Shown here: positions 23,516-35,564 of the stretch, in pieces
Layout: the number at the start of each line of letters is the position of its first letter
How positions within the stretch are numbered: position 1 is the first letter of the stretch
NCBI RefSeq assembly: GCF_028372415.1
Contig: NC_092877.1
Coordinates: 250,991,510 to 251,055,509, forward strand
From: Notamacropus eugenii
Lineage: Eukaryota > Chordata > Mammalia > Diprotodontia > Macropodidae
Direction of reading: 5' to 3'
Length of the DNA: 64,000 bases
Made by a program: the position numbers and the translations under genes
The notes under the pieces: generated by a model
Seen by the model: the letters and a program-made list of their open reading frames with translations, nothing else
Database searches by the model: none
What the model was told of the DNA's origin: nothing

Positions 23516-26500
23516 TTGCCAGCCAGGACCAGTCCTATTATTCTTCAGTGTATTTCTGAGAAAATAGGCAGCTTCCAGAAGCCTGATGGCACATGCTTCA
23601 GTGTAGCCACTAGGAAATACAGAAGCACTCCACCAGGCCTCAGCACATGCCAGACACCACCACTAAGAAGCTCACTGACCACCAGATAACATGCCAGACC
23701 CCTACAGACTCCAGCAGTGACAGCCAACCCCCATTCTACCACCTTAATGCAGCACCAGACACAAGGGTCCCCAATGGGCCTCAGGACAACATCAGTGAAG
23801 CATCAGACAAACAACCAAGGCCTGCAGCCACTAGCACAGGAAACCTGAGACAGTGCTCCTTCCACCCTGGAATCAGAGTTCAAATTTAAAAGAAAGAGAA
23901 AAGGCTAGAAGAGGTAAGGGAATGAGCAGGAAGCAACAAGAACAAAAAAGGTATCTGACCATAGAAAGTTATGTTGGCAGTGAAAACCAAGAGCCAAACT
24001 AAGAAAAGGACAACAATGTACAAACACCTATGGGCAAAACTCCGAAGAATAACTGGAAGCATTCTCAAGCCCAGAAAAATATTATAAAAGAGCTCAAAAA
24101 GGAGCTTAAAAATCATATGAGAGAGATAGTAGAAAAAATGGAAAAGAGGAATAAGAGAGATGCAAAAGAATTATATAAAAAGAATCAGCCTCCTGGAAAA
24201 CTGCTTAAGAAGTAGAATTGATGAAATTGGAAAGGGGATGCAAAAATACACTGAAGGAAACAATTTCTGAAAGAGTACAATTGGCCAAATGGAAATGAAA
24301 ACAAAAAAGCTAATCAAAGAAAATAATGCCTTAAAAGTTAAAAATGAGCAAGTAGAATCTAATGACTGTGTGAGATATCAAGAATCAACCAAACAAAGAA
24401 TGAAAAAAGAAGAATAAAATGCAAATGACTCACAGGAAAAAAACAGCTGATCTTGGAAATAGATCCAGAAAGACAATATCAGAATCATTGGATTACCTGA
24501 AAGCCATAATCAAAAAGAAGTCTTGGATAGAATCTTTCAAGACATTATCAAGGAAAACTGCCCTGATATCTTGGAACCAGAGGACAAAATAGACATTGAA
24601 AGAATCCATCAATCACCCCAAGAAAGAAGTCCCCAAGCAAAAACTTCAAGGAACATTATAGTCAAATTTCAGAACTATAAGATCAAGAAAGAAAGTACTG
24701 CCAGTGGCCAGAAAGAAATAATTCAGATATTGAGAAGTCACAATCAGGATTGCACAGGATCTGGCTGTTGCAAAGTAAAAGACCAGAGATCAAGGAGCAT
24801 GATATTTTGGAAAGCAAAGGAGCTAGGACTACAAGCAAGAGTCGCTTAACCGACAAAATTAAGCATAATACAGCAGGAAAAATAATGCTTATTCAGTAAA
24901 ATTGAAGGACTTCAACACATCATAAGGACAAGATGAAGAATAAATCAACTATTTTTTTCCTCAAAGGAGAAGTATAAACAGTAAAAGAGGAAAAGAAAAC
25001 AAGTGGAATCCAATGGAGTTATACTGTTTACATTCCTACATTGGAAGATCCTAATATATCTTAAATATTTTGTCACTAAATACAGACAAAAAGAATATAC
25101 ATAGACAGAGAATATAGGTATAAGGTGAATTAGAGGGAAGGATATGAAAACATTAAGAGATAAGAAAGGAGTACAAAGGTTGCACAAGGAAGGGAGAAGG
25201 AGAATGGAGTATATTATCTTAAATGAAGAGGCAAGAAAGACCTTTTACACACAAGGGGACGATGGGAGGGTAGGTGAAAGGCATTGCTTGAACCTTACCC
25301 TCATCACTATTGATTGAAAGAGGAAATAAATACTCAATAATATGCTGCTGAATATAGAAATCCATCTTATCTGACAGGGAGAAGATTAAGTAAATGGAGG
25401 AGTGGGGACAGTAGGGAGGGCAGATCAGGGGATTTGCTAGACAAAAGCAAAACATTAGTGAGGTGAGAAATATGAAAGGCTGAAAGGCAAGAGAGGACAA
25501 ACAGGAGGAAGAATAGGATGGAGGGAAATACAAAGGTAGTAATCATAACAGCGAATGTGAATAGTATGAACTCTCCCATAAATGGATAGCAGAGTAGATT
25601 AAAAAAAAAAAAAAAAAACAGAATCCTCCAAAATGTTACTTACAAGAAACACATTTAAAGCAGAGAGGCACACACAGACTGAAGGTAAGGGACTAGGACA
25701 AAATCTATTATGCTTCAGCTGAAATAAAAAAAAAATATAGCAGGGGTAGCAATCCTAATATTAGATAAGGTAAAAACTGAAATACTCCCAATTAAAAGAG
25801 AGAAGGATGAAAACTACATCTTGCTCAAAGTTACCATAGAAAATGAAGAAATGAATTGAGAAGAACAAGAAATAGCCGACCTGTCAGATTTGTGGGAGAG
25901 GACAAATTGATGACTAAACAAGCAACGGAGAGAATTACAAAATGCAGAATAAATAATTTTGATCATAATAAATTGAACAACTTTCATACAAACAGAACCA
26001 ATGCAGCCAATATTAAAAGGAAAACATAAAGGTGGGAAACTTATCTTTAAAGCAAATGTCTCAGATAAAGTCACCATTTCTCAAATATATAGAGAACCGA
26101 ATGAAGTTTATGAGAACACAAGTCATTGCACAATCGATAGCCAAAGGATAAGAACAGGAAATTTTCTCTAATTAAGAGAGAAAAGTAAGGAAACATCATT
26201 TTGCTAAGAGGTACCATAGACAATGCAGCAACATAAATATTAAATATAATTAAACTAGTAAGAATATGAAGAAGTTCTCTTAATCAGCTTTGTTACAGAA
26301 ATGGAAATTAAAAGAACTCTGAAATATCACCTCACAACAATCAAAATGGCTAATATTACAAAAAAGGAAAATGATAAACATTGCAGAGGATGTGGGAAAA
26401 TCGGACCACCAATGTATTGTTGGTGGAATTGTGAACTGATTCATCCTCTCTGGAAAGATATCCAAAGGGTAACCAAACTGTGTACACCCTTTGATCCAGC

Positions 26501-27172
26501 AATACCACTATAAGGTTTGTATCCCAAAGATAGGAAAAGAGGGGAAAAGTCCTACATGAGCAAAAATAATTTAAGAGGTCTTTTTGTGGTGGAAAAATAC
26601 TGAAAACTAACCAGATGCTCTTCAATGTGGGAAGGGCTAAACAAGCTGTGGAATATAAATGTAAGGGAATTTTATTTTTCAATAAGAAATGATGAACAGC
26701 CAGATTTCAGAAAATCCTGGAAAGACTTTAGGAACTGATTCAAAGTGAAATGAACAGAAACAGGAAAACATTGTACACAATATCAGCAACACTACATGAT
26801 GATCAACTACGAATTATTCAGTTCTTCTCAGCAGCACAATGATCCAAGACAACTAAATAGGACTACTGAAGGAAAATATCCATTTCCACATAAAGAACTG
26901 ATGACCTCTGAATCCCGATCAAAGCATATTTTTTGTACTTGCTTTATTCTTAATTGCAGTTTTATTTTCTTTTAATCTGTTTAATTTTCCACACCTGTGA
27001 TGAATATGGAACTATAATCTATATGATATTACTTGTATAAACTATGTCATCTGCCTACCATTTTCAGAAGAGGGGAGGGAAGAGGAGGGCGAAAAATTTG
27101 GGACACAAAATCATGTAAAAATGAATGACAATAAAACCTAAAATGCAATTGTGAAAAGTAAAATACTATTAA
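23516..27172 (+). mobile_element. inner L1: partial 5'UTR, ORF1, spacer, deleted ORF2, 3'UTR
   Basis: Order: 5'UTR part (23,516-24,000); ORF1 coiled coil (24,030-24,450); ORF1 C-terminal domain (24,480-24,930, with IIKENCPDILEPEDKIDIER as a landmark); spacer (24,950-25,530); start of the ORF2 endonuclease (25,535-25,845). It then jumps directly to the ORF2 C-terminal region (25,860-26,700), so the reverse-transcriptase core is deleted. The 3'UTR ends at about 27,172 in an AATAAA/A-rich tail. Stops throughout. It lies inside the spacer of the outer L1. Confidence 0.75.
26168..26265 (+). mobile_element. displaced ORF2 endonuclease fragment inside the ORF2 C-terminal region
   Basis: A ~95-bp piece ('attttgctaagaggtacc', 'atagacaatgcagcaacat') belongs to the endonuclease domain but sits within the C-terminal part of the inner L1, replacing local sequence. 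It is closer to the outer L1 endonuclease at 27,640-27,710 than to the inner L1's own copy at 25,800-25,850. Confidence 0.55.
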
Positions 27173-27175
27173 AAA

Positions 27176-29150
27176 GGAGTAAACTTAAACAGTGCTTGTG
27201 TGTTTAAATTAACTTTGGTGATAAAGTTATCACTAAAGTGAAAAAGATTATATTGGGAGAAGAAGAAAGGGGGAGGCAGAATGCAGAAATTGCATCACGT
27301 GAAGAGGCATGAAAGAGAGAAATGTGAGAGGAATAAGAGAAGTATAACAAGAGGAAAATTAGGATGGAGGGAAATATACAGTAAATAATCATAACTATGA
27401 ATGTAATGGAAGTGATCCCTCCCATAAAATGAAAGTGGAGAGCAGAGTGGATTAAAAACCAGATTCCTATATTTTTTTTTCTTTAGAAGAAACACATTTG
27501 AAGCAGAGGGGCACCCAGAGTAATGGTAAAATGCAGGAGCAGCATATATTATGCTTCAGGTGAATGAAAAGAAAAAGACAGTGGCAGGAATCCTGATCTC
27601 AGACAAATCAAAAAGAAATATAGATCTCATTCAGAGTAAAAAGGAAGGAAATTTCATTTTGCTAAAAGATACCATAGACAATTCAGCAACATAAATGCTA
27701 AACATATATGAACGAAATAGAAGAAAATACATATTCTTAGATGAGAAGTTAAATGAGATACAGAAAGAAATAGGCAGCAAAACAATATTAGTGAGATACT
27801 TCAAACTTCTGCTCTCAGAACTGGATGAATCTAACCATAAAATAAACGAGAAAGAAATTAAGGAGGTGAATAGAATATTAGAAAAGTTAGATATGATAAA
27901 TTTCTGGATCAAATTTAATGGGAAAGAAAGAAATATACATTTTTTCAGCAGTACCTAGCACCTACACAAAAACTGACCATGTATTAGGGCATAAAAACCT
28001 CACAATCAAATTCAGAAAAGCAGAAATAGTAAATGCATCCTTTTGGGTCATGATGCAATAAAAATTATGTGCTTTAAAAGGACATGGAAAGATAGGCTGA
28101 AAGCTAATTGGAAACAAATCTAATCCTAAAAAATGAATAAAAAACAGAACATAGGAACAATCAATAATTTTATCAAAGAGAATGACAATAATGAGACAGC
28201 ATATCAAGAACAATGAGATGCAGTCAACACAGTACTTAGGTGAAATTTTATATTTCTAAATGGTACAATGAATAAAATACAGAAAGAGCAGAACATTGAA
28301 TTGAGCAAGCAACTGAAAGAAAAAGAACAAATTAAAAACCCCCACTTAAGTACAAATTTTAAATTCTGAAAACCAAAGAACAGATTAATAAAACTTAAAG
28401 TAGCTAAACTATTGAACTAATAAACAAAACAAAGAGCTGGTTTTAAAAAGGGAAAAAGATAAACCTTGAGTTAATTTGATTATAAAAAAGAAAGAAGAAA
28501 ACCAATTTTTTAGTATCAGACCTCAAAGAGAGAATTCACCACCAATTAACAGGAAATTACAGCAATAATTAGGAGCTTTTTTGCTCAAATGTATTCTAAT
28601 AAATCTGACATTCTACATGAAATTTGATGAATATTTACAAAAATACAAATTGTCCTGATAAGGAGCAGAAGAAATAAAATTACTTAACTCACCCTTTTTA
28701 GAAAAAGAAATTGAACAATTCATCAATGAACTCTCTAAGGGGAACAAAAAAAGATCTCTAGGACCAAATGAATATACAAACAAATTCTGCCAAACATTTA
28801 AAGAATAATTATTTCTACTATTATATACACTATTTCAGAAAAGAGAAGCATTTCTATGGCATGTCTTTTATCACGCAAATATGGAGCTGATACCTAAACT
28901 AGGAAGAGTCAAAACAGCGAAAGAAAATTATAGACCAATTTCCCTAATGAATATTGTTGCAAAAATTTTAAATAAAATATTACCAAACATATTGCATCAA
29001 TTTATCATGAGCATGATACACTATGATAAGGAATGCAAAGCTGGTTCAACATTGGAAAAAACTATTAGCATAATTGACCATCTCAATAACAAACCAATAA
29101 AAACAATGTAATTATCTCAATAGATGCAAAAAAAAAAAAACATTTTGGCA
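27176..29150 (+). mobile_element. full-length L1 (outer), spacer end, ORF2 endonuclease and start of RT
   Basis: The outer L1 resumes in the spacer (27,176-27,370). It continues through the ORF2 endonuclease (27,385-27,960, peptide ILVRYFKLLLSELDESNHKI as a landmark), the linker, and the N-terminal RT block (28,881-29,110: [20 protein letters not shown]). At 29,150 it is interrupted by an antisense L1 3' end. Frameshifts and stops make ORF2 inactive. Confidence 0.8.
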
Positions 29151-29606
29151 TTTTTTTTTCTTTTTCCTTATTTAAGGTAGTTTTTAACATTCATTTTTGA
29201 AAATTTTGAGTTCAAAGTTTTCCCTCCGTCATTTCCTCCCCAATTTGACAAGCAATTTTAAATAGGTTATACATATATAACCATGTTAGACATATTTCCA
29301 TATTAGTCATCTTATGAAAGAAGAATCAGAAGAAAAGCGAAACCCAGGAGAGAGAACAAACAGTAAAGAAAATAGTGAAAATAGTGTGCTTCATTCTGCA
29401 TTCAGACTTCTTCAGCTCTTTCTCTGGATATGGTTGCATTTTCCATCACAAGTCTTTTGGAATTGTCTTAGATCATTGTATTTTTGAAAGGAGCTAAATC
29501 TATCATAGTTAATCAATGAAAAATGCTGTTGTCATATATAATGTGGTCTTGGTTCTGCTCATTTCACTCAACATTAGTTCATGCAAGCCTTCCCAGGTTT
29601 CAGAAA
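29151..29606 (-). mobile_element. 5'-truncated L1 3' end (antisense) nested in RT
   Basis: It starts on the plus strand with T9 (the inserted poly-A tail). It then gives the L1 3'UTR in reverse ('ttttaacattcatttttgaa') and the last part of ORF2 ('tctgctcatttcactcaaca'). The flanks carry similar sequence around 'cattttggca' and 'gttttggaaa', a diverged target duplication. The host RT reading resumes right after it ('tacagcacccatttatttta'). Confidence 0.8.
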
Positions 29607-31835
29607 AAAAGTTTTGGAAAAAAATACAGCACCCATTTATTTTAAAAACACTAGAGAGCATAGGAATAAATAGAGATTTCCTTAAAATGATGAGTAGTAT
29701 CTACCTAATACCATAAACAAGCGTTGTATATCGTTGGTTTAAGTTAGAAGCCTTCTCAATAAGATCAGGTATGAAACAAGGATTCCCATTATCACCAATG
29801 CTATTATCTATTGTGCTGGAAGTGTTAGTTCTAGAAATAGGAGAAGAAGCAATTAGAAAACATAGTGAGGAAACTCTTTGCAAATGACACAATGATATAT
29901 TTAGAGAATTCTTGAAAATCAACTGAAAGCTACTACAAACAATTAACAACTTTAACAAAGTTGCAGGATATAAAATAAACTCAGATAAATCATCAACATT
30001 ACTATATATCACCAAGAAAGCTTAGCAAAATGAGATTAAAAAGAAAATTTCCATCTAAAATTACTGTAGGTAATACAACACATTTGGGGGCCTACTTGCC
30101 ACGACAAATCTAGAAACTCTACGGACACAGTTACAAAATATTTTTCGCACAAATAAAGTCTTATCTAAACAACTGGGAAAAAAATGACTGCTTGTGTGTA
30201 GCCTGAGCTAATATAATAAAAATGACAATTCTACCTCAATTAATTTATGTATGCTGTACCATACCCATAAAACTACCAAAAATTATTTGATGGAGCTAGA
30301 AAAAATAATAACATAATTCATCTGGAAAAATGAAAGGTGAAGAATATGGAGAGAATTAATGGGAAAAAAATACAAAGGAAGGTACCCTAGTCATACCAGT
30401 CCTAAAACTATATTAAAAAACAGCAATCATCAAAACTATTTGACATTGACTAAGAAGTAGAGTGGTAGATAAGTGGAATATATTAGGCACACATGACACA
30501 ATAACAAATTGTTATGGTCATCTACTATTTGAGAAACAAAAAGACTCCAGCTTCTGGGATAAAGACTCCATATTTGGTAAAAGCTGCTGGAAAAATACCA
30601 AGAGCAAGTCAAAATGGTTACACGATTTAGACATGAAGGGTGATACCATAATCAAATTAGGAGATCATGGAATAGTTTACTTTTCAGGTATATTGAGAAC
30701 AAATGTACTTATAACCAAACAAGAGATAGAGGATTTTATGAAAAGCAAAACTGAAAATTATGATTTCATTAAATTGAGAAGTTTTTGCACAAACAAAGCC
30801 GACACAGCCAAGAATAGGAGGGAAACAGAAAATGAGAAAATTTTTCATTTCCAGTATTTCTGATGAAGTCCTCACTTCTAAAATATGTAGAGAAATGAGT
30901 AGAATTTGTAAAAATATGTCATTACCAAATTGGTAAATGGTCAAAGGATATGAATAGCCCCGTTCCAGATGAAGAAATTAAAGGTATCTCTAGTCATAGG
31001 AAAAAGTAGTCTAAATCACTATTTATCATAGAAATGAAAATAAGATAATTCTGAGTTACAACCTCACACCCATCAGATTAGTTTATATGCCAAAAAGATG
31101 ATAAATTTTGGAGAGGAATGAAAATTGGGATACTAATGTGTTTTTGGTGGAGTTGTGAACCAATCCAACTTAGGGCAATTGAATTGTGCATGTGTTTTGC
31201 TCCAGAAATAACATTACTACCAAAGAGATCATAAAAATGGGAAAAGTACCCACATGTACAAAAACATTTATTGCAGCTCCTTTTGTGGTAGCGAAGAACT
31301 GGGAATACCTATCAGATGGAGAACGGCTGAACAAGTTGTGCTATATAAATGTAATGGAATACCATTGTTCTACAAGAAATGATGAGCAGGAGGATTTCAG
31401 AAAAACCTGAACTTACATAAACTGATTCTTAGTGATGTTAGTAGAACTGGGAAAGCATTGTACACAGCAACAGTAATATTATTTAATGAACAAGTATGAT
31501 AGAACATACATGTGAAGCACAAGTCTTCACAGTAATACAATGATCCAAGAAAATTCTAAAAAACTTGTGCTGGAAAATGAGTCTAAAGACAGATTGAACC
31601 ATGCTACTTTCATAATTTTTGTTCTTTTTTCAGGCTTTTCCCTTTTGCTCTGTTTCTTCTTTTACAACATTACTAGTGTGGAAATATGTGTACATGATTG
31701 CACTTGTAACATTTCAGATTGCATGCCATATCGGGGAGGGCATTGGGGAGGGAGGGAGAAAAATTATTACACTAAAAATCTTATAAAAATGAATCTTGAA
31801 AACTATCACAAAATAAAATACTATTTATGATATAA
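29607..31835 (+). mobile_element. full-length L1 (outer), rest of RT, C-terminal domain and 3'UTR
   Basis: The RT catalytic block reads LFANDTMIY near 29,874-29,900, where active L1s have F-A-D-D, so one catalytic aspartate is lost. A 133-residue open piece of the C-terminal region is at 30,462-30,863. The 3'UTR (31,540-31,835) ends with AAATAAAATACTATT, the usual end of this L1 family. Pieces 21,082-22,785, 27,176-29,150 and 29,607-31,835 add up to about 5.9 kb, the size of a complete L1. Confidence 0.8.
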
Positions 31836-31851
31836 AAGAAATAATACAGGA
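31836..31851 (+). repeat. target-site duplication, right copy
   Basis: aagaaataatacagga, partner of 21,066-21,081 (three mismatches). It follows the 3' end of the outer L1. Confidence 0.7.
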
Positions 31852-32345
31852 AAACTACTCAGACTGAATACAGAAAATAAAATGACAATCAAAAGAATCA
31901 TCAGATTGTCTATGAGTAGTCAAAGGAGAAGGAGAGTCTCTGCAGTCTCTGAGAGATTAAATCATTAAATTCAATTATTTCAATGATGAACTACAAATTT
32001 TGCCAACAACTCATTGAAAGTTCTTCAAATATAAAGGAAAGGGAATTAAGATAAGTTTTATTTTTTTCTATGCCTAGCAGAATCTGCAAGAAAGATCAGA
32101 AGAATGATGACTGAAGAGCAAAAAAGTTCAGTATGTGCCACAATATGACACACTCAATAAACCTGAAGCTAACAATTAATGTTAAAAGATAATTCTTCAA
32201 TAAAAGTGTCATTCAAAGGACTCCTAAAAAGAAAATCATAACTGGGCAGATTATATGCATCATAAATCCTCCAATACAACAGACATACGTAAAACATAGA
32301 TGAAAAAGAGGAAGAAGATCGTTCCTTAACTTGAAGGTTGGATCC
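31836..32345 (+). mobile_element. old ORF1-only L1 (HAL1-like), 3' portion
   Basis: The ORF1 C-terminal domain continues in the same frame that stops at 21,076: KEIIQENY, then a part equivalent to 'NTENKMTIERIHRLP', then the basic C-terminal region, decayed by stops. It is followed by an A-rich 3' part. This is the right half of the element at 19,660-21,081. Confidence 0.65.
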
Positions 32346-32362
32346 CCAAAAGGCAGCTACTA

Positions 32363-32655
32363 TTTCTCACGTATTGTCCTTCATCATTCATTTGTGAAGT
32401 GGACAGATGCCATCCTGAGGTTGATGTCTTGACTCATTCATGAGTTGGATTTAGGTGCAGCAAAATTTCCCAGTGATTAGTCTCATTCTCTCCTTGAGAG
32501 TGATCAAAGTACAGTGGTAAAACAAGAGTCAAGATGACTGGCCATGGCCCAGGATGCAGTGGGTGACCTTGATCTTTTTAAATTAAGGTCTTTCCCAGGC
32601 CTCAGTTTGTATGAGTCAACACCCATTCAATGACTGAGAAAGGGGTAAAAATTGA
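32363..32655 (+). mobile_element. marsupial SINE (TTGTTCATCCTTC-head family)
   Basis: 'gtattgtccttcatcattca' head, then 'tgatgtcttgactcattcat', 'agtcaagatgactggccatg' and 'ggatgcagtgggtgacctt', then the 'caacacccattcaatgactg' tail, giving a near-complete element. Confidence 0.75.
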
Positions 32656-32689
32656 GACAAAAATGTCCTAGCTTACTATCAGAAAAGTA

Positions 32690-33590
32690 TCATGAAAAAA
32701 ATGTTCCAAATCACTATTGATTAGAGGAAAGCAAAAGAAAAAACAAAAATTTTAGGTAACACCCCACACTTTTCAGACTGTCTAATATGCTCTTGGCAGA
32801 GTGCCACACATATTTATCTCCCAGTCTTTCAAAGTAAAGACATAGAGGAACTTTTCCTTTCACATCACAAAGGATATTTATAAGAAACCAAAAAAAAAAA
32901 AAAAAACATTTGCATTGAGAATCACTAAAAGATTTCCCAAAAGATACTGCATTAAAACAATGGTGACCACTATCCCCATTATTTTCTGAAGAGGAAAAAT
33001 AAGACTAAAAAAATACAAGGAAAAGAAATTAAAACAAATACAGAGAAGATAAGACCGCTAATTTTTTGCTGATGACAGGATGACATAGGAAACTGTAAGA
33101 AAACATCAAAAATACATTCAGGTAATTAATAGCTTTATCAAAGTCACAGATAAATCTTCAAACTTTTGACAGAATTTTTGAGTAATAACATAATTATCCA
33201 AGGATAAATAATACAAAATGAAACCTCATTTCAAATGACTGCAATATGTATAACTTATTTGGGTATCAACCTATCTAAATTCACATGGCATTTTTATATA
33301 AGCAACTACAAAGGATTCATTTTTAAAAAAAGTACAATTTTAAACTATCTATTGATTGACAATTGACCAAGGAAATTGTGTTACACAAATGCATAAAATA
33401 TTACTCTGTCATTAAGGAATGATAATGACAAATGTGATGAAAGTAGAGAATTATGGCATAGTTTACATGAATTGATAGAAAGTGATAAAAAGAAAATAAT
33501 ATACACAATAGAAAATTATTTTTAAAAATATAGGCAAATGATATACACAATAACAAATAAAAAACTACAAAACAGCAAAAAAGTAAATTT
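32690..33590 (+). mobile_element. old, internally shuffled L1 ORF2 remnant
   Basis: Recognisable pieces include 'aaatcactattgattagagg' (C-terminal region) at 32,708-32,730, an RT-like part with FADD decayed (around 33,055-33,090, 'ttttttgctgatgacaggat') and a second C-terminal piece at 33,380-33,490. The order is not collinear with an intact L1, so deletions or several old copies are involved. Confidence 0.5.
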
Positions 33591-34497
33591 GTGAAATTAT
33601 CAGAAATTACTAATTTCATTACTAAGAGTTTTGTGGGCTTTGACAAACACATTTTACATAATGATAAAAACAAATCATGAACACGATGACAAAAATCTTA
33701 TTTTCATAGACAGTCCTTTCAAAGAAGATAATGAAACACTTTCATATGACTGACATTCACCAACACTCTTCGGTGTGACTAGCTATTGCATATGAAACTG
33801 TAAACGATACTTCAGCATCTTATGAGAAGTTGAATAGTGAGGAAATCATGTGGATAATGCATTTAAAATTTATTTTAGCTTTCTTTACCTAGCAACAAAC
33901 AAATGTTTGACTTTTTGTTTGGTTGATTTTGTTTGTACCAAACGAATACCTTTATGTGATACCCTCTAGAGGAAAAAATAATGAAAGATAGTGCCTATCA
34001 AAGAGTTTCCATTTAATTAAAAGAAATCAGGAGCTGTTGATTAAAACAAAAGATAAAATCTAAAATACTTTGTTAGTTAAATCTCCATGTATCCATACTA
34101 AGATGTTGTTATTTTGTAACAACTATTTTGATGAGATAAGATGGAAGTTTCAATCAGAGTTGCACATAAGATCTCTGTTTTTAATAACCAGAAGGTGATG
34201 TATCTTTATATCATTCATATGTGTTTTCAGCTAGAATACAACACTGTACTCAGCTTCACAATGCAATTTCTCGTACCAAATTTTCTTCTCTTCTCATAGA
34301 TAGGTCTGTAGTCGAAATAGTAGAACACTTAATCACAATAATTTTGCCTTACTTATTTAAAGAATCCAATATAATTAAACAAATATGCAAATATAGATAA
34401 TACCAACTTCAATAAGTGATTTCTTTCAGTTAGGAATGTTATGATTCTATTGTTTCCATAAAAATTGCATTTATGCACCCCAGAACTTCAAGATGTT
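33591..34497. other. unannotated AT-rich sequence
   Basis: No repeat family or gene is recognised between the old L1 remnant and the microsatellite. Confidence 0.35.
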
Positions 34498-34680
34498 TTA
34501 TATATACATATATGCATATATGTGGACATGAATAAATATGCATGTACATATTCATATATGTGTATGTATGTGTGTATATATGTATGTGTGTACACATACA
34601 TTTGTATATAAATGTGTATATATACACATACAAACATATGTACACACAAATGCATACATACATACATTACACACATATAT
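34498..34680. repeat. TATG/CATA microsatellite
   Basis: Mixed TATG, TGTA and CATA units in both senses. The tyrosine/histidine-rich open frames on both strands are artefacts. Confidence 0.9.
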
Positions 34681-35267
34681 GAAATTTGATTGTTTGTCTT
34701 ATTTAGCAAAACTCTTTTTTTTCCCACATCCCTTTTCATTATAGAAAAAAGGAGAAAACAAACATGAAGCCTTTGTAACAGATAATGAATTGTAAATCAT
34801 CCTTCATTTTCTCTCTGCTTCTAGAACTATATCAGAAGCTTCTAGAAGTTATTGATTTGCTTCTATTCAACAACAGTTTTGTTAAAGCCATGTAACTTAA
34901 AGTCTCAGTTACGAAATTTTGATTCAGATTTTTTTTTGTTAGGGCTGTTTTAAAAATGTAGGAAAAAAGAATATCAAATGACATAGTTAATTTCCATGGT
35001 GATTCCTTGGTTTGGTAAACCCATGTACAAGTTTAGTGTGGATTACTGTAACATTTTCATGCATGGAAATTCAGTGAGATTTATTTTATTCTATTTTTTA
35101 TCTCTTGCTTAGGAAATTGGATAGCATTTGGCATTTTTTCTCGAAATTTTGGAGCTCATGGACTGGAAGATATGTCCCCACTCATTTAGCACAGCATATT
35201 TAAATACTAAAAAGCAGTTGCTTCTCTTTTACCCAGGAAGCCTGAGGGTCTTCTCTTTCCAGTCTGA
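34681..35267. other. unannotated sequence
   Basis: AT-rich, no recognised family. A direct near-repeat of 'gcttctagaa' around 34,815-34,850 is minor. Confidence 0.35.
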
Positions 35268-35560
35268 TTTTTTTTTTTTTTATTAATTGGGCCATCCATA
35301 AAAGCCTGTTCATTGAATGGGTGTATCTCACTCAAAGTAAGAATGCTACAAGACTTTAGCGTGAAAGGGCCTGTATTTCACATTGCATCCTGGCTTATCA
35401 CCAGGCATTCTGACGAATATCAGCCCACTGGACCCAGACGGCACAGGAGAAGAAAGTGAGGAGGGTGACCTTGTACAGCCCTCCTTCACTCAAATCAAAA
35501 TTAACTGTAAGTCATGGCATCATCTTAATGTCATGGTCCTCTTCAAGACTGAAGAACAAA
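35268..35560 (-). mobile_element. marsupial SINE (TTGTTCATCCTTC-head family), reverse
   Basis: Poly-T at 35,268-35,282 is the reversed tail. It is followed by 'cattgaatgggtgtatctca', 'acattgcatcctgg' and 'cagccctccttcactcaaat', and ends at the head 'atggtcctcttcaagactg'. It sits at the 3' edge of the antisense half-L1. Confidence 0.75.
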
Positions 35561-35564
35561 TGCA

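Noticed and set aside
30462..30863. 133-codon plus-strand frame as a stand-alone gene
   Set aside because: Sequence and position match the C-terminal region of L1 ORF2 in the outer L1. It is an open remnant between stops.
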